The translations under genes were made by a program, and so were the position numbers. A DNA stretch of 64,000 nucleotides from UMGS75 sp964507405 (lineage in GTDB: Bacteria > Bacillota_I > Bacilli_A > ML615J-28 > CAG-313), in contig CAZDPJ010000004.1 of NCBI GenBank assembly GCA_964507405.1, positions 20,330-84,329 of the forward strand, given 5' to 3'. The notes beneath the pieces are model-generated. The model searched no databases and had not been told where the DNA came from. It saw nothing but the letters and a program-made list of their open reading frames with translations. How positions within the stretch are numbered: position 1 is the first letter of the stretch; every line of letters begins with the position of its first letter. Positions 54,784 through 64,000 of this stretch are shown piece by piece.

Positions 54784-55602
54784 ATGATAATGTTACTATC
54801 AATTCAACAAATAGATGATTTTTTTACAGAATTATTTAAAAAGCTAGGTGAATCATTTACAATGCAAACTTTTACAGTTCTTTTAGTAGGTGTTTTACTA
54901 GGTTTTTGTTTATCAACTACCATCTATGGAATAATGATGATAGTATCATTAAAAAAAGATGAAAAAATAAGAAAAGATAAAAAACTAAATATAAATCCAG
55001 ATGAAGAAAAAATAAAATTTCAAATCGAAGAAATTAAAGATAAATTCTTAACAAATACAGAGGGATTGAAAACGAAAGAAAGATTTCAAATTCTAGGTTC
55101 AACAATTATTGAAACTATTAATGTTGTTGCTGGTGAATATTATCCTGAATCTAAATATCCTTTATATGAACTATCAATTGAAGAATTAATTTTATTCTTA
55201 AGATATTTATCATTTCGTATTGAAGAAGTTTTTAATAAACCATTCTTAAGACCATTTAAGAAAATGACTATTTCTCAGATATTTAGATTTATGGAAGTCC
55301 GTAAACAAATTAGTGATAACAAAGCCTTGAAAGCCGCAACTAAAGTTAATAGCAGTAAAATAAAAAAAGTTGTACTTGGTGTTTTGAACTACGCAAATCC
55401 CGTATATTGGATAAAAAAATTAGTGCTTGGTTCAACAATAAATATTGCTTTAAGAAAAATATGTTTAGTTATTATTGATATTGTCTCTGATGAAACAAAT
55501 AAAACTTATAGTAAGGCTATTTTTGATAAGTCCGAAGATTTATACTTTAATCAAATTAATGAACAATTAGAAGAATTAGAGGAGGATATGAAAAATGAGT
55601 AA
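54784..55602 (+). CDS. membrane-anchored protein coupled to FtsK
   Basis: The product (272 residues from 54784; starts at 54781 and 54790 are also possible around the AAAGGAA site) has one strong membrane helix at about residues 30-55. A cytosolic part of about 210 residues follows, with a second hydrophobic stretch near 195-235 and an acidic end (EQLEELEEDMKNE). It matches no family that I recognise. It overlaps the ftsK gene by eight bases, so the two are made together. It could anchor the soluble FtsK at the membrane. Confidence 0.75.
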   Translation: MIMLLSIQQIDDFFTELFKKLGESFTMQTFTVLLVGVLLGFCLSTTIYGIMMIVSLKKDEKIRKDKKLNINPDEEKIKFQIEEIKDKFLTNTEGLKTKERFQILGSTIIETINVVAGEYYPESKYPLYELSIEELILFLRYLSFRIEEVFNKPFLRPFKKMTISQIFRFMEVRKQISDNKALKAATKVNSSKIKKVVLGVLNYANPVYWIKKLVLGSTINIALRKICLVIIDIVSDETNKTYSKAIFDKSEDLYFNQINEQLEELEEDMKNE

Positions 55603-57631
55603 AGAACAAGATAAAAAACGTGAATTTTATGTGTTTAGAGTAACTCGAGAAGATAATGAATCACCGGTTAAAGAAGAAAAAAAGGAAGAAAAATACATAA
55701 TTTCACCTCATTATGGTAAACAAGTAGATAAAACAGAAAATGAAAGAATGGGATATCACCGAGATCCTTCGACATATGATTTTATTAGACCAAATAAAGG
55801 CTTAAATAAAGAATATTATGATCGCTATCGTGAAGAATTAAATGAAAAAGAGAATAATGCTAATTTAGAAGAAGTTGTGGAAGATGCACATAATGATGAA
55901 GCTCTAACACCACTTCAAGATGCCATAATTCCAGATGAAAGAGGATATTATGTTGAAGAAGAAAAAGAAGCATCAATAGAAGATTTACCGCTTGATTTCT
56001 TTAATGAATCAGAAATAGAAAAGGAAGAAAGTACAACTCCATATAAAGATTATCAGTCTCCTAAGACAGAAGAAAGAGTTGTAACAATGCCGAAACCTCG
56101 AGTTTCATCTAATCCTTCTTTAGAAAAGTTAGAAGAAAAAAGAACGCCAAGTGTTGAAATTAAGGCTCCTAAGGTAAGCAAATATATTCCTCCCAAACTA
56201 GAATTCTTAACAACTTCAAATGGAACTAGTCAAGATGATAAAAAAGAAGCAGAACATCAAAAAGAAGTCATTAATAATACTTTAAAAGACTTTAATATTA
56301 AAGCTGAAGTAGTAGATTATATCTTTGGTCCAACAGTTACACAGTTTATGATAAAAGTAGCACCTGGGGTTAATGTCAATATAATCAATACTTGTGAAGA
56401 TAATTTAGCTATGTATTTGGAAGTTGAAAGAATTAGAATTCAAACCCCAATTCCAGGAAAACCTTATGCGGGGATTGAAGTTCCAAAAAGTGAAAAGTAT
56501 CGTAATATAGTTCAACTTGGTGATATTATTAAAAGTAAAGAATTTAAGGAAACAAAATGTAAAATTCCTGTTGTTGTAGGTAAAGATAACTATGGATTAC
56601 CAATGATATGTGATATTGGTGAAATGCCCCACTGTCTTATTGCGGGGACAACTAAATCGGGTAAAAGCGTATGTTTAAATACTTTCATTTTAAGTCTTCT
56701 TTATCACTTTACACCTCGTGATATGCGTTTAGTTTTAATGGATCCAAAACGAATTGAACTTACTCCATACGAAGATATTCCTCATCTTGCTATGCCAGTT
56801 ATTAGCGATAAAGAAGATTTCCCTTCTGCGATAACTTGGGTTTACGAAGAAATGGAAAGAAGATATCGTATCTTTGAAATGTATAATGAAAAAGATTTTA
56901 AAGAATTTAATAAACGTTTAGTTGAAGATAAAAAACAAAAACTCCCATATATTATCGTTATTATTGATGAATTTGGTGATTGGTTCACTGGTATTGCTGC
57001 TGATGTTGAAGATATGATTCAAAAAATTGCGGCGAAAGCAAGAGCAGCTGGTATTCATGTTATTCTAGCAACTCAACGTCCATCTAAAGATGTTATTAAG
57101 GGATCAATTAAAGCAAACTTCGATACACGTATCGCCTTTAAAGTTTCTTCATTTGAAGATTCTCGAGTTATACTTGGTAAAGGTGGTGCAGAAACTCTTG
57201 AAGGCTATGGTGATATGCTTATTAAATATGCAGGAAAAATAGAAAAGCGTCTTCAAGGAGCATATGTTGATAATAGTGACTTAAAGAAAGTAATTAATTT
57301 CTTAAAAGAAAATAATAAATGTGATTATATTGTAACAAAAGAAGAAATTCATCAATCAACAACTTCAAGACAAATGGCTCAAAATATTGGTCCTATTAAG
57401 TCATCGGGACTTGATGATGAAAGATTTGAGGAAGTTGCATACTATGTTGTACGTAATAAAAATGCTTCAAATAATGCATTGTTACGTGAATTTGGTATGG
57501 GATTTAATCGTGTTAATGATATTTTAATGGCTCTTGAAAAACTAGGTGTCTTAGGCCCTACTGTTAAAGGTAAACAACGTGAAGTATTAGTTGATGAATA
57601 TGAACTTGAAAGTATCTTAAATAATTTATAA
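55595..57631 (+). CDS. ftsK: FtsK/SpoIIIE DNA translocase lacking membrane segments
   Basis: The 678-residue ATPase pumps chromosomal DNA toward the division site. An acidic, low-complexity N-terminus of about 190 residues contains no hydrophobic helix. The alpha/beta motor follows, with Walker A GTTKSGKSVC, LVLMDPKRIEL, Walker B IVIIDEFGDW and ATQRPSKDVIKG. The C-terminal gamma winged-helix domain (ERFEEVAYYVVRN...GMGFNRVNDIL) recognises orientation motifs. Typical FtsK proteins have four N-terminal membrane helices, which are missing here. It overlaps the preceding membrane-protein gene. Confidence 0.93.
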   Translation: MSKEQDKKREFYVFRVTREDNESPVKEEKKEEKYIISPHYGKQVDKTENERMGYHRDPSTYDFIRPNKGLNKEYYDRYREELNEKENNANLEEVVEDAHNDEALTPLQDAIIPDERGYYVEEEKEASIEDLPLDFFNESEIEKEESTTPYKDYQSPKTEERVVTMPKPRVSSNPSLEKLEEKRTPSVEIKAPKVSKYIPPKLEFLTTSNGTSQDDKKEAEHQKEVINNTLKDFNIKAEVVDYIFGPTVTQFMIKVAPGVNVNIINTCEDNLAMYLEVERIRIQTPIPGKPYAGIEVPKSEKYRNIVQLGDIIKSKEFKETKCKIPVVVGKDNYGLPMICDIGEMPHCLIAGTTKSGKSVCLNTFILSLLYHFTPRDMRLVLMDPKRIELTPYEDIPHLAMPVISDKEDFPSAITWVYEEMERRYRIFEMYNEKDFKEFNKRLVEDKKQKLPYIIVIIDEFGDWFTGIAADVEDMIQKIAAKARAAGIHVILATQRPSKDVIKGSIKANFDTRIAFKVSSFEDSRVILGKGGAETLEGYGDMLIKYAGKIEKRLQGAYVDNSDLKKVINFLKENNKCDYIVTKEEIHQSTTSRQMAQNIGPIKSSGLDDERFEEVAYYVVRNKNASNNALLREFGMGFNRVNDILMALEKLGVLGPTVKGKQREVLVDEYELESILNNL

Positions 57632-57642
57632 GGTGCTAATTT

Positions 57643-58635
57643 ATGAAAAAAAATATATTAGAAAAGTTTTTTGATGATAATAATCAATTAATGGAACGCT
57701 TTACAATAAGTACTAAAATTATGAAACGTCTAATTGGTTTTATAATTTGTAGTATTTGTTATCCTTTATTAACAATATCTAAAAACTATAATACAATATA
57801 TACTGATGAAGTGGGTAATACAAATACAACAGAATATATAAATATTATAATGCTTGTTTGTTATATTATTTCAGCTATTGGATTAATATATTTAATACTT
57901 GAACTAGTCATTCCAACAAAAGTAAAAAAAATAACAGATAAATTAAGTTTTAATGTTAAAAAGAAAATCTTTACGGTTTTAGACTGGTTATTAATTCTTC
58001 CGATTTGTTGTAATATTGCGGTGGGAATATATAGTCATTTATTTATTATTACACCAATTTCAGGTACATCAATGAATCCGACAATTGAAAATAAAGAGAA
58101 TGTATTAATATCTTATTTAGATAAGGTTGATCGATTTGATGTTGTCGTCGCAAAAATAACAAAAGAAGATAATTTAGGTTCTATTACAAATGATAGTTAT
58201 TATATTAAAAGAGTTATTGGATTACCAGGTGATAAAGTTACTTGGAATTGGTCAACTCATACATTAATAATTAATGGAGAAAAGATTGATGAAAGTTATT
58301 TCCCAACTAATTATTATGAAGATATGCTTAATTCTATCAAACAAAAGTACTCATACTATGGCGATGAATATTTAGAGCGTGAACTTAATAGAATTAATTT
58401 AAATGAAAGTTTTGATGGAACATTTAAATATAAAAAATATAATGAAATAACTAATGAATATGAAATAGTTGAAACGACAATTATTCCAGAAGGTTATTAT
58501 TTCATTATGGGTGATAATAGAAATTATAATGGTAGTTATGATAGTAGAAGAATAGGCCTTGTCCCTAAAAAAAATATTATAGGTGTTGCTAAATACAAAG
58601 TTGCTGTTATGATACCATATGAAAAAATAAAATAA
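57643..58635 (+). CDS. lepB: signal peptidase I
   Basis: The 330-residue membrane enzyme removes signal peptides after export. The catalytic Ser143 is in SGTSMNPTIE and Lys189 in YYIKRVIGLPGDKV; MGDNRNYNGSYDSR marks box E. Three hydrophobic segments (about 28-47, 68-88 and 110-135) precede the catalytic domain, more than the one usual in Bacillus enzymes. It follows ftsK by eleven bases with a weak AAGGTG site, in the ftsK-lepB-ylqF-rnhB run. Confidence 0.93.
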   Translation: MKKNILEKFFDDNNQLMERFTISTKIMKRLIGFIICSICYPLLTISKNYNTIYTDEVGNTNTTEYINIIMLVCYIISAIGLIYLILELVIPTKVKKITDKLSFNVKKKIFTVLDWLLILPICCNIAVGIYSHLFIITPISGTSMNPTIENKENVLISYLDKVDRFDVVVAKITKEDNLGSITNDSYYIKRVIGLPGDKVTWNWSTHTLIINGEKIDESYFPTNYYEDMLNSIKQKYSYYGDEYLERELNRINLNESFDGTFKYKKYNEITNEYEIVETTIIPEGYYFIMGDNRNYNGSYDSRRIGLVPKKNIIGVAKYKVAVMIPYEKIK

Positions 58636-58649
58636 AAGGTGAAAAGAAT

Positions 58650-59510
58650 ATGGAAATAAATAAAACTAGCATTAACTGGTATCCAGGACATATGGCGAAA
58701 GCTTTAAGAGAAATAAATGAAAAGATTAAATTAGTTGATGTTGTAATAGTATTACTTGATGCTAGAATTCCTCATTCTTCATTTAATCCTGAACTTAAAA
58801 AATTATTACAAAATAAAAGAACTTTATATGTCTTAACTAAAAAAGATAAAGCAGATGATGTTGAAACTAAAAAATGGCTTGATTTTTATAAAGAACAAAA
58901 TATTAAAGCTATAGAGATTAATAGTAAAAATCAAAAAGATGTTAAACAAGTATTTAAAGAACTTGAAAACTTAATGGCTTCAAAAAGAGCTAGTGATGCG
59001 AAAAAAGGATTAAGACCTAGACCAATTAAAACGATGATGACAGGAATTCCTAATGTCGGTAAATCAACGCTAATAAATGCAATGGTTGGGAAAAAAGTTG
59101 CTACAGTAGGGGATAAGCCTGGTGTTACTAAAAGTCAACAATGGATAAGAATAAATCAAAATATTGAGTTATTAGATACCCCTGGTGTTCTTTGGCCTAA
59201 ATTTGAAGAAGAACAAATTGGATATCATCTTGCTATAACAGGTGCGATAAAAGATGCTATTTTACCTGTTCATGATATAGTTATTTACTTTATTGATTAT
59301 TTAACTAAGTATTATCCTTCAGCTTTATCTTTAAGGTATCAATTAGATAATAATTTAAGTGTGGTTGAAATAATAAATCAAATTGGAAAATTGGAAAATA
59401 TTAAGTACAATGATTCTTCAGTTAATCCTGATGAAACTTCAAGATTTATTTTACAACAATATCGAAATGAGGCTTTTGGAAAAATTTCTTTAGACCGGGT
59501 GGAAATATGA
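58650..59510 (+). CDS. ylqF: ribosome biogenesis GTPase YlqF
   Basis: This circularly permuted GTPase (RbgA) assists late 50S assembly. The order of motifs is G4 LTKKDKADD, then G1 GIPNVGKSTLIN and G3 LLDTPGVLWPK, with the characteristic N-terminus NWYPGHMAKALREI. The product is 286 residues, a normal length. It overlaps rnhB by four bases (ATGA). Confidence 0.96.
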   Translation: MEINKTSINWYPGHMAKALREINEKIKLVDVVIVLLDARIPHSSFNPELKKLLQNKRTLYVLTKKDKADDVETKKWLDFYKEQNIKAIEINSKNQKDVKQVFKELENLMASKRASDAKKGLRPRPIKTMMTGIPNVGKSTLINAMVGKKVATVGDKPGVTKSQQWIRINQNIELLDTPGVLWPKFEEEQIGYHLAITGAIKDAILPVHDIVIYFIDYLTKYYPSALSLRYQLDNNLSVVEIINQIGKLENIKYNDSSVNPDETSRFILQQYRNEAFGKISLDRVEI

Positions 59511-60130
59511 AAAAAGAAGTAATTGATAATTATGTATTTGAAAAAAAACTTCATGAAGAAGGATATAAATATATTGCGGGGATCGATGAAGTAGGTAGAG
59601 GACCTCTTGCTGGTCCTGTATGTGCAACAGCAATTATTATGCCTAGTGATTGTTATATTGAAGGAGTAACTGATTCTAAAAAAATTTCAATGAAAAAGCG
59701 AAAAGAGTTAAATGATATAATTTTAGAAAAGAAAATTGCTGTTTCAACGATATTTATTGATGAAAAAGTAATCGATGAGGTTAATATTTATGAAGCAACA
59801 AAACTCGCAATGCATCAAGCAATTAAGGAATTAGAAATAAAACCGGAGTATGTTCTAATTGATGCTATGCCACTTGACCTTGATATTCCTCATGAATCAA
59901 TAATTAAAGGGGATGAACTTAGTTTTACTATTGCTTGTGCAAGTATTGTTGCGAAAGTATCCAGAGATGAATTTATGGATGAACTTGATAAATTATATCC
60001 AGAATATGGATTTAAACAAAATAAAGGATATCCAACTAAAGCTCATCGTGATGCCCTTATGAAATATGGTGTAACTCCTGTTCATAGAAAAACTTATGGA
60101 CCTGTGGCTAAAGAGCTACTTAATAAATAA
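59507..60130 (+). CDS. rnhB: ribonuclease HII
   Basis: RNase HII cuts RNA in RNA-DNA hybrids and removes single ribonucleotides from DNA. The 207-residue protein shows AGIDEVGRGPLAGPV with Asp27 and Glu28, VLIDAMP and SIVAKVSRDEFM with the other acidic residues. The ylqF-rnhB pairing is common in Bacillota. Confidence 0.97.
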   Translation: MKKEVIDNYVFEKKLHEEGYKYIAGIDEVGRGPLAGPVCATAIIMPSDCYIEGVTDSKKISMKKRKELNDIILEKKIAVSTIFIDEKVIDEVNIYEATKLAMHQAIKELEIKPEYVLIDAMPLDLDIPHESIIKGDELSFTIACASIVAKVSRDEFMDELDKLYPEYGFKQNKGYPTKAHRDALMKYGVTPVHRKTYGPVAKELLNK

Positions 60131-60152
60131 TATTAGAAAGGATAAGTAAATT

Positions 60153-61514
60153 ATGGCTGATTTTAATATATATGGACCTGATGGGTCTTTAGTAGGTACT
60201 GCTTCATCTAGATATTATGATGATTCAGTTGGTGGAGGCGGAATTCTTATAATAATTCCATACATTTTATCACTTATTGGTGGAATTATAATGTTAGTAA
60301 ATGTTGGAACTGAAGCTCCGATTTGTATTGTTCCAGCAGTACTTGGTTTTATTGTGTTATTATTACTACCAATTTTTATTTTAGTGAAAATAATAGGTGG
60401 AGAAAAAGTTTCAATTAAATATTTTTTAATAAAAGCAGTAAACTTTTCTAATTACTTATTTGTAATTCTTCTTTTATGTTGGTGGACATTGTTTTTCTCA
60501 CAAGCTACATCTGAAGGATTATTATATACTTATTCTTTTGGTTTAATGTATTGTATTGCGATATCAATGATTTTTGTATGTCGAAAATTAGGTTGGAAAG
60601 TAGGCGTCTTTATTTGCCTTATTCCTGCTTTTGTTATCTATTTAGTTGGTGCTATAGTAATTGGTGATATGCCTTTATGGTTATTTATGATAATTCCTAC
60701 ATATGTTATTTTATCTTCATTAATTATTACATCGATTGCAACATTTAGAAAAAGTATATTATCTAAATTATTACTTGGTTTTATTGTTTTAGCCTTTATA
60801 TTTGAAGCATTTGTTGGAGTTACTTATTCTACCAATAATGAAGAAAAATTAGAACAAGCAAAATTATTTATTGAACAAGGCCAATATCAAGAAGCAAGAT
60901 TATTACTTGAACATAATAGTTTAGATGAAGCTAAATCATTATATTCTGAAATTAGATATAAAGATTTAAAAAAAGGTGATATTATTTATAATGGGTATTT
61001 TTCAAATACTGATAAAAAAAGTATTGATGATAATGGTGCTTCATTTATATGTTTAGATGTTATTGATGGTGTAGCTTACCTAATATCCAACGATTTATTA
61101 TTTTTTACTGATGAACCAAGTTATTATTATGATTTTGATACAATAACATCACGCGTATTAACTGATTTTGATGTAAAAAATATGGATAAATTAAAAGATA
61201 ATCAACACTATTTCTCAGTCCCAACTTTAGAAGACTTTAATAAATATAAAGAAGATAAAGAAGTAAAACAATTATTTTTAGATCATAAATTACCAAAACA
61301 AGTAAAAAAAGATTTGAAAAAAATTCTAGAAGATGATTCTAGTTATGCATGGGGGGGAAGGGGAAATAAAGCTGACAATGATTCATGGTTTGTTTATGAT
61401 GATGTTGCTAATAAATTCTATCATACAACTGATGAATTAGAATTATCAAGTGAATCTATCTATAATCATTATTATTATGGTATTAGAATTTGTTATAAAG
61501 TTAAAGTAATGTAA
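60153..61514 (+). CDS. multi-pass membrane protein with soluble C-terminal domain
   Basis: The 453-residue protein starts with a short glycine-rich segment (NIYGPDGSLVGTASS), then six to seven membrane helices up to about residue 225. A short helical repeat part follows (KLFIEQGQYQEARLLLEHNS, TPR-like). The C-terminal domain includes LKKGDIIYNGYF and AWGGRGNKADNDSWFVYDD; the last resembles DUF6273-like modules of Bacillota surface proteins, but that is not certain. The function is unknown. AGAAAGGA precedes the start and a terminator follows. Confidence 0.75.
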   Translation: MADFNIYGPDGSLVGTASSRYYDDSVGGGGILIIIPYILSLIGGIIMLVNVGTEAPICIVPAVLGFIVLLLLPIFILVKIIGGEKVSIKYFLIKAVNFSNYLFVILLLCWWTLFFSQATSEGLLYTYSFGLMYCIAISMIFVCRKLGWKVGVFICLIPAFVIYLVGAIVIGDMPLWLFMIIPTYVILSSLIITSIATFRKSILSKLLLGFIVLAFIFEAFVGVTYSTNNEEKLEQAKLFIEQGQYQEARLLLEHNSLDEAKSLYSEIRYKDLKKGDIIYNGYFSNTDKKSIDDNGASFICLDVIDGVAYLISNDLLFFTDEPSYYYDFDTITSRVLTDFDVKNMDKLKDNQHYFSVPTLEDFNKYKEDKEVKQLFLDHKLPKQVKKDLKKILEDDSSYAWGGRGNKADNDSWFVYDDVANKFYHTTDELELSSESIYNHYYYGIRICYKVKVM

Positions 61515-61530
61515 TTTCATAAGGTATATA

Positions 61531-61577
61531 AAATAGATAAGATGATAGCAGTTATTGTAAAACTTATCTATTTTTTT
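61531..61577 (+). terminator. rho-independent terminator before topA
   Basis: AAATAGATAAG pairs with CTTATCTATTT around a longer loop, followed by seven T. Confidence 0.75.
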
Positions 61578-61703
61578 GGATTTATATTTACAAATTTCTA
61601 CTTTTTATATTTTAATTAAGATATTTTAAAAAAATTATTTGTTTTAAATTAGTTTATTTGATAGTGAATTAGGATACATAAAATAAATTTTCTTATTCTT
61701 TTC

Positions 61704-61732
61704 TTGACAAGAAATTTACTAAATGATATAAT
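61704..61732 (+). promoter_or_regulatory. consensus promoter of topA
   Basis: TTGACA (61704-61709), 17 bases and TGATATAAT with TATAAT at 61727-61732. Both hexamers are perfect and the -10 is TGN-extended, making this the strongest promoter in the window by sequence. Confidence 0.88.
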
Positions 61733-61763
61733 TTCACTTGAATTAAAATGAGGTGGAAGGATC

Positions 61764-63893
61764 ATGAAGTTATTAATTGTTGAATCACCAGCAAAATGTA
61801 AAACAATTGCCAATTATTTAGGGGATGAATATAAAGTTGATTCAAGTATTGGCCATATTAGAGATTTAAAAATTAAAGGTAAAGGTGGATTTGGTGTTGA
61901 TATCGAAAACAACTTTAAACCTGAGTATTCTATATTACAAGAAAAAATGGAAGTAGTTAAAAATCTAAAAAAAGATGCAAGTATGGCTGAACATGTATAT
62001 CTTGCGACTGACCCGGACCGTGAAGGAGAAGCAATTAGTTGGCATTTAAGTGAAGTATTAAACGAACCTAGTGAAAAAGTATCAAGGGTTGTGTTTAATG
62101 AAATAACTAAATCAGCTGTAACTAAGGCTATCAAGAATGACCGTGGAATAAATATGGATTTGGTTCATTCTCAGGAGTCACGTCGTATTTTAGATCGCAT
62201 TATTGGTTTTAGGTTATCTGGACTATTACAACAAAAGATTGGCTCTAAATCAGCTGGTCGTGTACAGTCAGTTGCGTTAAAATTAATAGTTGATCGTGAA
62301 AAAGAAATAGAAGCTTTTGATAAACAAGAATATTGGGATTTATTTGCTAATTTAAAGAAAAAAGTAGATAATAATGAATATATATTAAAGGCTAAATTTA
62401 TAGGAACAAAATCAGAAAAAATTGATTTAAAAAATGAAGATGAAGTAAATAATGTAATGGATGCTATCAAAGAGGGCGAATATATTGTTGATGAAATAAA
62501 CAAAAAGTCACGTGCTCGTGCCTCTAAACCTCCATTTATTACTTCAACTCTACAACAAGATGCCGGTGTTAAATATAATTATAATGCGAAAAGAGTAATG
62601 AGTATCGCTCAAAAACTATATGAAGGGGTTGAACTTGCAAATGAACGTGTGGGTTTAATTACTTATATGAGAACTGACTCAATTCGTTTGTCTGATGAAT
62701 TTATTAAAAGTGCAAAAACTTATATTACTGATAAATATGGCGATAAGTACTTTAAAGGAATGAAAAAGACAGGACAAAAAACTAAAAATGTTCAAGATGC
62801 CCATGAAGCAATCAGACCAACAAATATTAGTAGAACCCCTGAAAGTGTAAAAAAATATTTAGCAGCTGATGAATTTAAAATATACTCTTTAATATATAAT
62901 CGTGCTGTAGCTTCTTTGATGAGTGATGCGACGATTGAATCAACAACTATTGATATTTTAAATAATAATTATTTATTTAATTTAAATGGTGAAAAAGTAT
63001 TATTCAATGGATTTTTAGCTGTATATGAAGAATCTAGTTTAGATGAAGAAGAAAAGATTGAGGGATTACCTGAATTTATTCAAAATGAAAAATTAGAACT
63101 TGTAGAATTAAATAAAGAACAAAAATTTACGGCTCCTCCTTATCGTTATACAGAAGCAAGATTAATTAGAAAAATGGATGAACTTGGAATTGGACGTCCA
63201 TCTACTTATGCACTTACGATGGAAACTTTAAGAGCTAGAGGTTATGTAACAATGGAGAAAAGAACGTTTGTTCCTACTCCTCAAGGACGTCTTACAACCG
63301 AACAATTAGAACAATTTTTCTCAGAAATAATTAATGTTAAATATACTGCGGAAATGGAAAACAACTTAGACGAAATTGCTGCTGGAAAAGCTGTATGGTA
63401 TGAAGAATTAAAGAAATTCTATGATATGTTCGCACCATTAATCGAAAATGCTCGTGATAATATGGTAAAGATTTATCCAAAAATGACTGATGAGTTTTGC
63501 CCTGTATGTGGTTTACCTTTACTTATTAGACGCGGTCCATATGGTGAGTTTACCGCATGTTCTGGCTATCCTCATTGTAAGTTCATTAAGAAAAAAGAAA
63601 AAGCCGAACCAGTGTCAACCGGTGTTATTTGTCCCGTCTGTGGTGAAGGTGAAATTGTTGAACGTATCAGCGCTAGAGGACGCTCTAAAGGAACCAAATT
63701 CTATGCTTGTAGTTGTTATCCTAAATGTAAGACTACTTATTCGGGAATTCCTTTAAAAGAACGTTGTCAAGAGTGCGGTGCACCATTAATTGATGATAAT
63801 GGAACCATAAGATGTGGCAATGAACACTGTAAAACTAATGAGGCTTTACACAAGGTAAAATCGAAAAAAGCACAAGAAAAAGAAAAAAAATAA
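61764..63893 (+). CDS. topA: DNA topoisomerase I (type IA)
   Basis: TopA relaxes negative supercoils. The Toprim domain starts LLIVESPAKCKTIANYLG with the acidic motif ATDPDREGEAISWHL. The active-site tyrosine is Tyr301 in TYMRTDSIRLS. Three C-terminal zinc modules are visible (CPVCGLPLL...CSGYPHC, CPVCGEGEI...CSCYPKC, CQECGAPLI...CGNEHC). At 709 residues it is a usual Bacillota TopA. It has its own consensus promoter and a terminator. The window thus carries both type IA enzymes, topB and topA. Confidence 0.97.
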   Translation: MKLLIVESPAKCKTIANYLGDEYKVDSSIGHIRDLKIKGKGGFGVDIENNFKPEYSILQEKMEVVKNLKKDASMAEHVYLATDPDREGEAISWHLSEVLNEPSEKVSRVVFNEITKSAVTKAIKNDRGINMDLVHSQESRRILDRIIGFRLSGLLQQKIGSKSAGRVQSVALKLIVDREKEIEAFDKQEYWDLFANLKKKVDNNEYILKAKFIGTKSEKIDLKNEDEVNNVMDAIKEGEYIVDEINKKSRARASKPPFITSTLQQDAGVKYNYNAKRVMSIAQKLYEGVELANERVGLITYMRTDSIRLSDEFIKSAKTYITDKYGDKYFKGMKKTGQKTKNVQDAHEAIRPTNISRTPESVKKYLAADEFKIYSLIYNRAVASLMSDATIESTTIDILNNNYLFNLNGEKVLFNGFLAVYEESSLDEEEKIEGLPEFIQNEKLELVELNKEQKFTAPPYRYTEARLIRKMDELGIGRPSTYALTMETLRARGYVTMEKRTFVPTPQGRLTTEQLEQFFSEIINVKYTAEMENNLDEIAAGKAVWYEELKKFYDMFAPLIENARDNMVKIYPKMTDEFCPVCGLPLLIRRGPYGEFTACSGYPHCKFIKKKEKAEPVSTGVICPVCGEGEIVERISARGRSKGTKFYACSCYPKCKTTYSGIPLKERCQECGAPLIDDNGTIRCGNEHCKTNEALHKVKSKKAQEKEKK

Positions 63894-63906
63894 AAATATG
63901 TCGAAA

Positions 63907-63946
63907 AAAGAGGAGAAAATACTTGATTTTTCTCTTCTTTTATGTT
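63907..63946 (+). terminator. rho-independent terminator after topA
   Basis: AAGAGGAGAAAA pairs with TTTTCTCTTCTT around a seven-base loop (one G-T pair), then a short T run. The last 54 bases of the window hold nothing recognisable. Confidence 0.7.
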
Positions 63947-64000
63947 ATAACCCGACTTTTGCAGTTGTTGTGCTATAAAATTTAATATTATGCTATTTCT

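Noticed and set aside
1..64000. UGA read as tryptophan, as in Mycoplasma
   Set aside because: Genes end in TGA (dxr, YitT-like), tryptophan is encoded by TGG throughout, and prfB is intact.
1..64000. tRNA or rRNA genes
   Set aside because: I saw no cloverleaf-forming or rRNA-like sequence in the intergenic regions on reading. A tRNA scan would settle this.

Overview
This window comes from a strongly A+T-rich bacterium that uses the standard bacterial code: TGA acts as a stop (dxr and the YitT gene end in TGA), release factor 2 is present, and tryptophan is encoded by TGG. Gene content (L20-leader infC-rpmI-rplT, RecX, long-form Hpf, YlqF, FMN riboswitch, Dxr/RseP pair, BspA-like leucine-rich repeats, Rhs toxins) suggests an uncultured, host-associated Bacillota, probably close to the Erysipelotrichales/Mollicutes side. 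That placement is inference from gene content, not a computed phylogeny.

Layout. 1-2.1 kb: end of dxr, then rseP. 2.3-14.8 kb: one enormous secreted-protein gene (subtilisin-like protease, dozens of LRR_5 repeats, Cys-X-X-Cys repeats, C-terminal membrane anchor), cut by one in-frame stop and two one-base frameshifts and containing a 100-N assembly gap. 14.9-19.6 kb: lipoprotein, nagA, membrane protein, then an ABC exporter pair. 19.6-22.7 kb: remnant of an AAA ATPase gene, topB and a zinc-ribbon protein. 22.9-25.8 kb: a compact cluster of secreted protein, lipoprotein, ABC ATPase and permease of unknown job. 25.8-27.2 kb: L20 leader and infC-rpmI-rplT. 27.4-32.2 kb: an Rhs/YD-repeat polymorphic toxin locus with interruptions, a candidate immunity gene, an orphan toxin tip and a second candidate immunity gene. 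32.4-34.2 kb: an IS91-like rolling-circle insertion sequence. 34.3-38.2 kb: a secreted phosphatase on the minus strand and a sigma factor with a long C-terminal extension behind an ECF-type promoter. 38.5-51.9 kb: housekeeping genes (leuS, hpf, Na/Pi symporter, queH, secA, prfB, recX). 51.9-53.8 kb: an FMN riboswitch followed by a riboflavin transporter fused to a glycerate-kinase domain. 53.8-64 kb: Cof-type HAD phosphatase, membrane protein plus membrane-segment-less FtsK, signal peptidase I, ylqF, rnhB, a membrane protein and topA.

How the parts fit. Most of the window is core information processing and envelope biogenesis in short operons with frequent 4-8 base overlaps. The accessory parts are surface-facing: the giant LRR protease, the Rhs system, the phosphatase and the 22.9-25.8 kb cluster. 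SecA, signal peptidase I and RseP in the same window serve secretion in general.

The most interesting observations are the RibU-glycerate kinase fusion under an FMN riboswitch, the sigma factor with its extension and its own ECF-like promoter, the membrane protein/soluble FtsK pair, and the unexplained secreted-protein/ABC cluster. Several genes, including essential infC, show single-base disruptions. Sequencing or assembly error must be excluded before any of them is called a pseudogene or recoded.
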